A stretch of DNA of 64,000 nt, taken from contig NC_091228.1 of NCBI RefSeq assembly GCF_040958095.1, forward strand, positions 9,002,340 to 9,066,339. The letters run 5' to 3'. Position numbers and translations under genes: made by a program. The stretch comes from Procambarus clarkii (lineage: Eukaryota; Arthropoda; Malacostraca; Decapoda; Cambaridae). This document shows, in pieces, positions 20,762-31,248 of this stretch (its first letter is position 1; each line of letters opens with the position of its first letter). Below the pieces are notes generated by a model, which saw only the letters and a program-made list of their open reading frames with translations, was not told the DNA's origin and ran no database searches.

Positions 20762-20973
20762 TTTTATTTCTAGTCTGACGGGACACTTGAGCGCGTTTCG
20801 TAAAACTTATTACATTTTCAAAGACTTTAGTTAACACATACACAACTGAATAGAACTTACACATCTCCGATTTTGTTTATATCTACATTTGAGTGAGGTG
20901 GATGGGGTGAGGTGGTATTTAATAAGGTATTAATTTCATCAACACAAGCCAGAACATGAAACAATGGGTATTG
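20644..20973 (-). mobile_element. PLE 5' pseudo-LTR (330 bp)
   Basis: Partner of 17944-18273. It supplies the first ~39 codons of the polymerase ORF and a hammerhead-like motif at 20773-20825 whose stem III has one mismatch (CGCG/CCCG). It abuts a different PLE in the opposite orientation at 20974. Confidence 0.9.
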
Positions 20974-21899
20974 TTGACACATTTTTGTTATTTAAGGACC
21001 AATGTCATATTGAGAGATTTAGAGAGTATCTTAATGCACAACATAGTAATATACGTTTTACTGCAGAGTGTGAAGTTGATAATTCATTGTCGTTTCTTGA
21101 TGTAAAAGTGAATAACCTTAATGGGTTCAACAGTAATGTTTTTAGGAAACCAACCTTTACCGGTTTAGGTTTAAATTTTAATTCTTTTGTTCCTGATATT
21201 TTTAAGAAAAATGAAATTAACACTCTACTGAATAGGGCCTTTGTTTTATGTTCTAATTGGAATAACTTTGATCAAGAAATTAATTTTCTTGTGAAATTTT
21301 TTTCAAATAATGGTTATCCTGTGCTTATGGTTTATACCTTCATAAGGAATTTCTTAAATAAGAAGTTTCACCCATCGTGTATGAATACTACAGTGGAAAG
21401 GGATCTTAAATATATTAAATTACCATTTTGTGGCACTATTAGCTTTTCTGTAAGGAGTCGTTTGAGGAGACTGTTGCAGCAGTGTTATCCTCAAGTAGAC
21501 TTTAGATTTATTTTTGTCAACACAAATACCATAGGCTCTTATTTTAAATTTAAAGATAAAGTGCCTACCCCCTTGTGCTCAAATGTCGTATATATGTATA
21601 ATTGTTCCAGCTGTAATGCTGGATATATCGGGAGTTCCATTCGGAACTTTAAGATTAGGATACTTGAGCACCGGGGATTATCTTTTAGGACTGGATTACC
21701 ATTGTCTAAACCAGCATTTTCGGAGATTAGAAACCATTGTTATGAGTTTGATCATTCTCTGCTGGAATCTGATTTTAAAATTCTGGACACTTGTATGAAT
21801 GGCCAGTCAGATTTGAGAGTAATGGAATCCTTATATATAAAGGAGCTGCGGCCTCTGTTAAATAGCAACCTTTCAGCTGTTCAATTGTACACTGTATAG
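20974..21899 (+). mobile_element. Second PLE family: RT thumb + GIY-YIG fragment
   Basis: An open frame of about 308 codons beginning at the catalytic box (VDTFLLFKDQCHIERF, where YVDD is cut), then SFLDVKVNN, FRKPTFTGLGL, and a GIY-YIG domain NVVYMYNCSSCNAGYIGSSI with RILEHRG. It ends in a stop at 21897-21899. It is 5'-truncated exactly where the minus-strand PLE begins, so one insertion or rearrangement cut the other. Confidence 0.88.
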
Positions 21900-22476
21900 T
21901 GCACAGTAGGCCCTGTAATTTGATTTATAGTTCATTTTGGTAGTTTAATTTTATTATAATTTTGTTTAGTTTACCATGTCTTTGCCCTTTCTTACTTATT
22001 TCAAGTCTTGACATTGTACATTAATATAATCTTTTATTTAGGATATATAATACATTTTTTGGTATTTAATTTAATTTAATATTTGAGTTTTTTATAAGAT
22101 TTTGGTTAGTACTTTATAATTGTCGTTTATTCTGTTTGTATTTTACATACATTTTTTGTAGATTTGTAGTCATTATATAAATATTTGTTATAGTGTTTAG
22201 TATCGATTGTTAGGTATCAAGTTTCACTTCTGATCACTTCACGTAAGTTTAATAGAATGGTTTGTTTTAGTAGTTATAAAATTCATCTTGTAGTTTAATG
22301 GATTTTTAAATTAGCTTTAATATATGTGACAGTTAATAAGTTTTATTTGTATTGATCACTTTTAGTGCGCTTAAGTGTTATGTTTTTTAAGCATTTTCCT
22401 TTCTCTGATAGGCAATTATATTCAGTATGAGTTCTTTGTTTGCCAGTTATTTGATTGTCATTTCTGTTTTTTCTTT
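21900..22476 (+). other. 3' untranslated region of the second PLE
   Basis: AT-rich sequence without coding potential between the PLE stop codon and its hammerhead-like motif; taken as element UTR. Confidence 0.5.
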
Positions 22477-22538
22477 TAGATCTGATGATGAATACGAGAA
22501 GTATTCGAAACGTTATGCATTTTAAAGTAAAGAATCTG
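22477..22538 (+). ncRNA. Hammerhead ribozyme-like motif (PLE 3' region)
   Basis: The full conserved core is present: CTGATGA (22482-22488), a 6-bp stem II GAATAC/GTATTC, then GAAAC (22507-22511). Stem I can form from AGAT/ATCT, and a weak stem III (CGTT with AAAG, one mismatch) leads to a GTA cleavage-type triplet. Hammerheads with short stem III are known from PLEs (established); folding and cleavage of this copy are inferred. Confidence 0.68.
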
Positions 22539-22596
22539 AAACAAGATGTTCAGTATATCCCTGGTTTTCCTATTCATCTTGAAATATATATATATA

Positions 22597-22972
22597 TGTC
22601 GTACCTAGTAGCCAGAAGGCACTTCTCGGCCTACTATGCAAGGCCCGATTTGCCTAAAAAGCCAAGTTTTCCTGAATTAATATATTTTCTCTAATTTTTT
22701 TCTTATGAAATGATAAACCTAAACATTTCATTATGTATGAGGTCAATTTTTTTTAATTGGAGTTAAAATTAACGTAGATATATGACAGAACCTAACCAAC
22801 CCTACCTAACCTAACCTAACCTATCTTTATAGGTTAGGTTAGGTTAGGTAGCCGAAAAAGTTAGGTTTGGTTAGGTTAGGTAGTCGAAAAACAATTAATT
22901 CATGAAAACTTGGCTTATTAGGCAAATCGGGCCTTGCATAGTAGGCTGAGAAGTGTGTTCTGGCTACTAGGT

Positions 22973-22978
<6 letters not shown>
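22597..22978. mobile_element. Fold-back MITE, copy 1
   Basis: About 380 bp with long terminal inverted repeats starting TGTCGTACCTAGTAGCCAGA and ending with the reverse complement, flanked by (AT)n. The centre holds short AACCT/AGGTT runs in both orientations, the arthropod telomere motif. No ORF. Copies 2-4 are at 23015, 24911 and 63397. Confidence 0.88.
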
Positions 22979-23014
<36 letters not shown>

Positions 23015-23017
<3 letters not shown>

Positions 23018-23395
23018 TAGTAGCCAGAACGCACTTTTAAGCCTACTATGCAAGGCCCGATTTGCCTAATAAGCCAAGTTTTCATGAATTAATGTTTTTT
23101 CGACTACCTAACCTACCTAACCTAACCTAACCTACCTTTTTCGGCTACCTAACCCAACCTAACCTATAAAGATAGGTTAGGTTAGGTTAGGTAGGGTTGG
23201 TTAGGTTTGGTCATATATCTACGTTAATTTTAACTACAATAAAACAAAATTGACCTCATACATAATGAAATGGGTAGCTTTATCATTTCATAAGAAAAAA
23301 ATTAGAGAAAATATATTAATTCAGGAAAACTTGGCTTATTAGGCAAATCGGGCCTTGCATAGTAGGCTGAGAAGTGCGTTCTGGCTACTAGGTAC

Positions 23396-23399
<4 letters not shown>
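23015..23399. mobile_element. Fold-back MITE, copy 2
   Basis: Same family, separated from copy 1 by about 35 bp of AT; the first few bases of the left terminus are missing. The right terminus GTACGACA is intact and followed by (AT)n. Confidence 0.88.

Positions 23400-23475
<76 letters not shown>
23400..23475. repeat. (AT)n microsatellite
   Basis: About 75 bp of AT between the MITE and an inverted PLE fragment. Confidence 0.97.
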
Positions 23476-23480
<5 letters not shown>

Positions 23481-23838
23481 TTCATCAACACAAGACAGAA
23501 CACGAAACAATGGGTATTGAATAGAAGTGTTTGTAGAAAGCCTATTGGTCCATATTTCTTGATGCTTCTATATTGGAGCGGAGTCTTGAGGTGGGTAGAA
23601 TATATGTTACTTATGCATCGTTAAACGCCTAGAAAGAGATGTTGTTGTCTTGCCTATATACTGGGTTTTTTGGAGCTTACAGTCCCCAAGAGGGCATTTG
23701 AAGGCATAGACGACGTTAGTCTCTTTTAAAGCGTTCTGTTTTGTGTCTGGAGAGTTTCTCATGAGTAGGCTGGCAGTTTTTCTGGTTTTATAGTAAATCG
23801 TCAGTTGTATCCTCTGATTTTTGTCTGTAGGGATAACG
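23476..23838 (-). mobile_element. PLE C-terminal fragment, inverted arm
   Basis: Reverse-strand copy of the end of the first PLE family: pseudo-LTR start, the final codons, and the GIY-YIG region. It carries an internal deletion of about 190 bp compared with the intact copy. It is fused head to head with the plus-strand fragment at 23839. Confidence 0.85.
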
Positions 23839-24720
23839 AACATAGGAATGTGCCTTAATGCCAACAGCGACTGCCCAGACAGGTACAAGAGGAGTGTTGT
23901 TAACGCATATGTCGACCGTGCTCTCAGCCACAGCTCAGAATGGAAGCAAGTCGAAGAAGAACTCTGTAGGGTAAGGCAGGTCCTAGTCAAGAACGGCTTC
24001 TCCAATGGTTTCGTCGAAGACATCATAAGAAGGAAAGTGAAAAGCCATGCAACCTCTGAAGAGACAACTAACAAAACACCTATACCCCCTATTAGACTAT
24101 TTTACAGGAACTTCTTTTCCACAGCTCATAAAACGGAGGAAAGGGTCCTGAAAGATATTGTTAATAGAAACGTTATCCCTACAGACAAAAATCAGAGGAT
24201 ACAACTGACGATTTACTATAAAACCAGAAAAACGGCCAGCCTACTCATGAGAAACTCTCCAGACACAAAACAGAACGCTTTAAAGGAGACTAACGTCGTC
24301 TATGCCTTCAAATGCCCTCTTGGCGACTGTAAGCTCCAAAAAACCCAGTATATAGGCAAGACAACAACATCTCTTTCTAGGCGTTTAACGATGCATAAGC
24401 AACAGGGCTCCATTAAGGAACATATAATCTCTTCCCACAACAAAACCATCGCCAGAGAAATCCTAGTAAACAACACAGAAATCATCGATAGATACAGCGA
24501 TAGCAGGCGGCTTGACGTTTGCGAGGCACTACACATCAAGAAGTCAACACCAGCAATCAACAGCCAATTAATGCACAACTATATTCTACCCACCTCAAGA
24601 CTCCGCTCCAATATAGAAGCATCAAGAAATATGGACCAATAGGCTTTCTACAAACACTTCTATTCAATACCCATTGTTTCGTGTTCTGTCTTGTGTTGAT
24701 GAAATTAATACCCTATTAAT
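23839..24720 (+). mobile_element. PLE fragment, thumb + GIY-YIG + start of pseudo-LTR
   Basis: An open frame encodes the last ~268 residues of the first PLE family (from NIGMCLNAN to SRNMDQ, stop at 24640-24642), very close in sequence to the intact copy, including VVYAFKCPLGDC and YIGKTTTSLSRRL. It starts abruptly in the RT thumb and is followed by about 75 bp of pseudo-LTR. RT catalytic motifs are missing, so it cannot mobilise itself. Confidence 0.9.
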
Positions 24721-24799
24721 GCCACCTCTTGTTCTGTCTTGTGTTGATTTAAATTAATACCCTATTAATGCCACCTCACCCCATCCACCTCACTCAAAT

Positions 24800-25302
<503 letters not shown>

Positions 25303-25323
25303 TATATATATATATATATATAT

Positions 25324-25405
<82 letters not shown>
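25303..25405. repeat. (AT)n microsatellite
   Basis: About 100 bp of AT with one CA break, passing directly into the 14-bp array. Confidence 0.97.
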
Positions 25406-25407
<2 letters not shown>

Positions 25408-26342
25408 CTTCAATATATACCCTGTAATATATACCCCTGCAATATATACCCTGCAATATATACCCTGCAATATATACCCTGCAATATATACCCTGCAATA
25501 TATACTCTGCAATATATACCCCTGCAATATATACCCCTGCAATATATACCCTTCAATATATACCATGCAATATTTACCCTGCAATATATACCCTGCAATA
25601 TATACTCTTCAATATATTCCCTTCAATATATACCCTGTAATATATACCTCTGCAATATATACCCTGCAATATATACCCTTCAATATATACCCTGCAATAT
25701 ATACCCCTGCAATATATACACTGCAATATATACCCTTCAATATATACCCTGTAATATATACCTCTGCAATATATATACCCTGCAATATATTCCCTGCAAT
25801 ATATACTCTTCAATATATACCCTGCAATATATACCCCTGCAATATATACCCCTGCAATATAAACCCTTCAATATATACCCTGCAATATATATACCCTGCA
25901 ATATATACCCTTCAATATATACCCTGCAATATATACCCTGCAATATATATACCCTGCAATATATACCCCTGCAATATATACCTTGCAATATATACCCTTC
26001 AATATATTCCCTGCAATATATACCCTGCAATATATACCCCTGCAATATATACCCTACAATATATATACCCTGCAATATATACCTTTCAATATGTACCCTG
26101 CAATATATTCCCTTCAATATATACCCTGCAATATATGCCCTGCAATATATACCCCTGCAACATATACCAAACAATATATATCCTGCAATATATACCGCTG
26201 TAATATATATATATATATACAGGGTATATATATATACCCTGCAATATATATCCTGTAATATATACCTTGCAATATATACCGCTGTAATATATTCTCCTGT
26301 AATATATACCCCTGCAATATATACCCTGCAATATATACTCTG
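25406..26342. repeat. 14-bp minisatellite, about 65 copies
   Basis: Units near 14 bp (CCCTGCAATATATA) with one-base length variants. It keeps frames open on both strands for up to 364 codons; these have no coding meaning. It probably grew from the adjoining AT run, as at 16.2 kb. Confidence 0.95.
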
Positions 26343-26364
26343 CAGTCGGTGATGTGCTCTACAC

Positions 26365-26870
26365 CCAGGGCGTTTGAGTAGGAAGAGCCCTATACCCACG
26401 TGACCCTAGATTAGGAAGAGCCCAATACCCCCGTGACCCTAGAGTAGGAAGAGCCCTATACCTCCTTGACCCTAGAGTAGGTAGAGCCCAGTACTTCAGT
26501 GACCCTAGAGTAGGTAGATCCCTATACCTCCTTGACCCTAGAGTAGGTAGGGCCCAGTACTTCAGTGACCCTAGAGTAGGTAGAACCCTGTACCTCCTTG
26601 ACCCTAGAGTAGGTAGAGCCCAGTACTTCAGTGACCCTAGAGTAGGTAGAACCCTGTACTTCCTTGACCCTAGAGTAGGTAGAGCCCAGTACTTCAGTGA
26701 CCCTAGAGTAGGTAGAACCCTATACCTCATTGACCCTAGAGTAGGTAGAGCCCAGTACGTCAGTGACCCTAAAGTAGGTAGAGACTTATACCCCCGTGAC
26801 CCTAGAGTAGGTAGAGCCCTATACCCCCGTGACCCTAGAGTAGGTAGAGCCCTATACCCCCATGGTCCTA
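26365..26870. repeat. 33-bp minisatellite, about 15 copies
   Basis: Units contain GTGACCCTAGAGTAGGTAGA. Alternating variants (CCCAGTACTTC against CCCTATACCTC) make a 66-bp higher-order repeat in the middle. An 11-residue periodic frame on the minus strand is spurious. Confidence 0.93.
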
Positions 26871-27380
26871 GACATTTATAAGTTATTATATACAATCAAT
26901 TTAGAAGATTTTAAAGCCGAATTTGAGTAATGCGTGTGTGAAGGAAGGGGAGATGAGGAAGAGGAGACGTGCGAAGGAAGAGATGAGGAAGGGGAGATAA
27001 GGAAGAGGGGGTGAGGAAGAAGAGATGAGGACTGAGCTACAAACTTCTGGAGAATAACTCACATCTGAGACGAGTTACCTGCCGCCCTCATATGAATGTT
27101 TTAATGATTAGCACAATATAAAATAGTCAGGAAATACGTGCCTCACTTTAATAACATTTTTGTGGGTTTACTTAAACAGTTCAGTGTTCAGTGAATTAGG
27201 TTAATGTTCTAGCAGTTACACAACTACTGGGCTCTGAAACGCTTCACATTAACATTCAGATAACATTGACTACTTTCGGAAACCTTTGATCCCAAAATGT
27301 AACCTAAACTATACGGAGTTGTTTAGCAAGTGTGAGAGTAGCGGGTGGGTGGCGGGGGGAGGGGGGGGGGTGCGGCTCAC
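26871..27380. other. Intronic, no gene recognised
   Basis: A purine-rich stretch (AGGAAG repeats near 26.94-27.03 kb), then plain sequence and a run of 15 or more G at about 27355-27370 just past the A2M donor. Confidence 0.5.
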
Positions 27381-27538
27381 TTGGCGCACACGGTGAAGGT
27401 GAAGGCTTCGTCAGTGCCCAGGATGTAGGCGGGAGGCTTGAGCACCACCTCGTAGCGAGGCAGCACGAACTCCTCCACCTTGTAGGTCACACTCTGTTGT
27501 TGGCCCCGGGGCGTCTTCACGAACAGCGTGTACAATCC
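27381..27538 (-). CDS. A2M: Alpha-2-macroglobulin exon (MG2-MG3)
   Basis: Acceptor TTGTCAG|GGATTG, donor GCCAA|GTGAGC; 158 bp, phase 0 in and 2 out. The peptide is GLYTLFVKTPRG then VTYKVEEFVLPRYEV and GTDEAFTFTVCA(N). V-E-E-(F/Y)-V-L-P-x-(F/Y)-E-V is the hallmark MG2/MG3 junction of A2M and TEP proteins. GC-rich compared with its intron. A G-run 10 bp past the donor is unusual. Confidence 0.96.
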
Positions 27539-27764
27539 CTGACAAAAATGGTCGGATTAGTTACATCAAATATTTTGACACATTAAACATATTTTTTTAT
27601 CATTATTCAAGAATCAGTAATAAATAATTCCTAGTGATGAGGAGCAAGTTATTAAGTATCATCAGTCAACAGCAAGATATTTTTGTTGTTTGTTAGTGAC
27701 CAAAATGTGACATAATAACTCAAAACCACGATAAGTTGGTGCTTAATGTACCCGAGGTCCAAAG

Positions 27765-27815
27765 TCTCTAGTGGTCTTGATGGGGCCACGAAGTAGGCGG
27801 CTTGTCAAAGGTCCC
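27765..27815. repeat. Dispersed repeat, copy 2
   Basis: Same 50-bp block as 1727-1778 (GTGGTCTTGATGGGGCCA), followed here by a LINE relic. Confidence 0.6.
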
Positions 27816-27839
27816 TGAATTATTCCTATGTTTCTTTTC

Positions 27840-28740
27840 AACTGAATTAATGTCTCTGTATCTACTGCTTCGACAAGTAGGTGATATCATGGACTTATTT
27901 ATCTAAGATGAAAATCATCTCTTGTTTTGTGTCCTCCAGAAAACACTGTTAGGTCTCATGATGATGCACTTTGTGAGTTATATTACACATTTTAATAATG
28001 TGGTCTGGATTATTATACTACAAATTGTTTAGTATTTTAAAAGTTCCACTGAGATCCGGCCAGTCATGTCCGGTGTGCAGTGTTGTTAGTCCTGCTCTGG
28101 CTCTCAACCGTTCCTGGAACGACTTGTTCAGTTGAACAACCACTTTCTTGTCCTTCAAATTAACGTTTCGTTTGACTATTCACAAGGTGTTGTTGACATT
28201 TTTACCGCAGCGTCTACTTGTTGAGCAACTGTCAGTGACTGGTGGATCATAAGGCCTAGGTGCTTCTCTTCATCAATCTCCACCATGTTCGTCTTGTTGA
28301 TATGGTAGTTATAGTGTATATTGATATGCTCTGCAAGCACCGTTTTGGATTTGAAATATTGAATCGCCTTGCAAGAAATTAACCTTTTTTTGCTTCCCAC
28401 TTTATCATTGATTCTAATGTCATCTGTAAATTTGATTATTTGGTTTCTAATATTCTCTTCTATATCGTGTTATATATTACAAGAAGTGTTGGTCCCAGGA
28501 TGGAACCTTGCGGTGCTACACTTGGCATTCTTATCTATATTTATATCCACCTGAGACAACCTCTTGCTTTCCTTGTTGTATAATTTTTTTATCCAATCAA
28601 ATGTTTTACCATTTATCCTACGACTAGAGAGTAGGATAAATGTCCTATCCTAAGACTAGAGAGTCTTTCATGTGGTTCATTATCTAAAGCTTTAGAGAAG
28701 TCCACGTACACTATATCTGCTGTTCTGCACTTGCGCCTCA
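27840..28740 (-). mobile_element. Diverged LINE reverse transcriptase relic
   Basis: Minus-strand frames, broken by stops, give FSKALDNEPHERL, FDWIKKLYNKESKRLSQVD, FTDDIRINDKVG (from the FADD box) and HLGLMIHQSLTVAQQVDAA. These follow the usual order of the CR1/jockey RT palm and thumb. It is far older than the LINE at 53.9-56.1 kb. Confidence 0.75.
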
Positions 28741-28956
28741 GCTAACATCTTAGTTTACTCGTGTTTCTTCAGGAAAGACGCAAGTTACCCTTCAAGAGCC
28801 GCAGTTACTTCGTTCATCCTCCAAGTGAATGGTATGTTTATGTCCCCAGAAGTGTGGATGACAATATTATTCCTGCAGGTCTCTGTCCAGGGTAAACACA
28901 GTCACCACAACCACAGGTTGTTCAGCCAGCAGCAGAAGGAAGCCCTCTCCCGCCCC

Positions 28957-29648
28957 CTAGGACGATAGACCAGAGCCCCCAGGACGGTGTACCAGAGCCC
29001 CCAGGGCGGTGTACCAGAGCCCCCAGGACGGTGTACCAGAGCGCCCAGGGCGGTGTACCAGAGCCCCCCCCCCCACGACGGTGTACCAGAGCCCCCAGGA
29101 CGGTGTACCAGAGCCCCCAGGACGGTGCACCAGAGCCCCCAGGACGGTGTACCAGAGCCCCCAGGGCGGTGTACCAGAGCCCCCCCACGACGGTGTACCA
29201 GAGCCCCCAGGACGGTGTACCAGAGCCCCCAGGACGGTGTACCAGAGCCCCCAGGACGGTGCACCAGAGCCCCCAGGACGGTGTACCAGAGCCCCCAGGA
29301 CGGTGCACCAGAGCCCCCAAGACGGTGTACCAGATCCCCCAGGACGGTGCACCAGAGCCCCCAGGGCGGTGTACCCGAGCCCCCAGGACGGTGTACCACA
29401 GCCCCCAGGACGGTATACCAGAGCCCCCAGGACGGTGTACCAGATCCCCCAGGACGGTGTACCAGAGCCCCCAGGGCAGTGTACCAGAGCCCCCAGGACG
29501 GTGTACCAGAGCCCTCTGGACGGTGTACCAGAGCCCCCAGGACGGTGCACCAGAGCCCCTAGGACGGTGCACCAGAGCCCCCAGGACGGTGCACCAGAGC
29601 CCCCAGGACGGTGTACCAGAGCCCCCAGGACGGTGTACCAGAGCCCCC
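28957..29648. repeat. 22-bp minisatellite, left part
   Basis: About 31 units of 22 bp containing CCAGAGCCCCCAGGACGGTG. The same array resumes at 31249, so the intervening 1.6 kb is an insertion. Frames are open on both strands for hundreds of codons, all spurious. Confidence 0.95.
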
Positions 29649-31248
29649 TGTGTTGGATATTTCCAACACCGAATACAACATTGTTGTATTCTCATTACTT
29701 ATTACTAACCATACTAATTATTGTAGTAAGTAAAATTAACAACACGTAGAATTCTCATGTACTAATAATTTCATCTGTACAGTAGGCTAGAATTCTCACG
29801 TCACCTGACGCCAGTATTGCGTCAGATTTCCTTACAGTAAACACATTATATCCAATGTGTGTGAGAATTAAATTCGATTCTCCATAATTAAAGCATTCTG
29901 TATGATAACTAATTGCAGACGAATTGATCTCTAACTAAAAGCCGAATAGAACGTTAGAATCATAGCGTCTATCTAGTGATAAAATTAACGTCACAAATGA
30001 ATGCCATGGGGAGACATTAATTCCTCTCCCTTATATATTTACTATTCTTAAATTGGTAAATAACAATATTTTGTTCCTCTAAATAATAAACCCGTCCAGT
30101 CTTTAACGTTTCAAGCGCAAATGCGAGAAATATTAATGTTCGAGACAATAATTTGTTTTATGAACGCGGGCTCGGCGTGGGTAGAGGGACGCCATTTCAG
30201 TACACGTGGAGAGCTGATCAAGAGCAGACCTGCGCTTACCGTACTCATAAGAAGACGCCATTGCCCAGCAAATAGGGCTGGTGTTATCCATCCTCAGATG
30301 AAAGTCGCCACTGTGAGGCGTGAATAACCTTGCAGATAGTATCTTCAGCTAGTGCTGGTGTCAAATAAGGAGCCCTTTGACTTGGTTCCTGACGACACAT
30401 GACCAGCCAGCGGAACGCATCATTATTCAGGATAGGCTTAGCCGGAGCCTGAGATGCGAAACACGGCAATCTTAATACTTATACAGTGCCCACAGCTAAG
30501 TAAATTCTTTTATGTGATGCATCAGGTAGAAGTTTTGATAGTAGCAGGGTGATTGTCCGTTACGACGCGCGATGACACCTATTAACAGGTGATTAAATTT
30601 GTCACCTGTAACTCTTAATATTCTTGAATATAGATTTAGTAGTCAAATCAGTTGCTACTGAAAATTTATTTGTCTTGCAGCACGAGAGAAGAATTCTTCA
30701 TACTGCCTTCCCCCATGTTAACCCGTTCCACTCGTCAGTCGACCGAGTCTGGAGAATAAGAGGACTTCTATGGTTTTCTAAAGGAATCTTCATTAAGCTA
30801 AGATTTATTTCCTTTTATAATTCTATTGCAATTTATTTTGTGCAGAATTCTTTGGGATTAATATGTGGTTTACTGTAACTCATTACTATGCTCATAATCT
30901 ATGTTCCTTCCTTTGGTAATGATATCAGTTTCAATATTATTTTATAGGATTAGATTATTATTAATTGAATTAGTGAACGAACCACACTAATTCCTGGACG
31001 TACTTACCTCCAGTAATAACCCCCCAATGTAGGTGTTTGAGGTTTGTTTCATTTAATAATACAGCCCATTAATTATTATTATGATCATACTTTCTAGTTT
31101 TATCCATAGTTACTGGTTTCATCTAGGAATTATCTAATGATCAGAAATTCTCAGTTTCCCTCTTTACTTTAAAATCGGGTGGTCCTTCGTAATTTAATTT
31201 ACTACATTAATATTTAAATAATCAGATTCAAGCCCCAAATATCCCACA
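29649..31248. mobile_element. 1.6-kb LTR-like insertion splitting the 22-bp array
   Basis: The insert starts TGTGTTGGATATTT and ends AAATATCCCACA, imperfect inverted ends of the TG...CA type. The flanks are the same minisatellite, so the boundaries are clear. It is AT-rich without a convincing ORF, consistent with a solo LTR or a non-autonomous terminal-repeat element. A target duplication cannot be resolved in the C-run. Confidence 0.6.

Noticed and set aside
30121-30878. ORFs of 60-84 codons in the 1.6-kb insertion
   Set aside because: No recognisable domain, short, and expected by chance in sequence of this composition.
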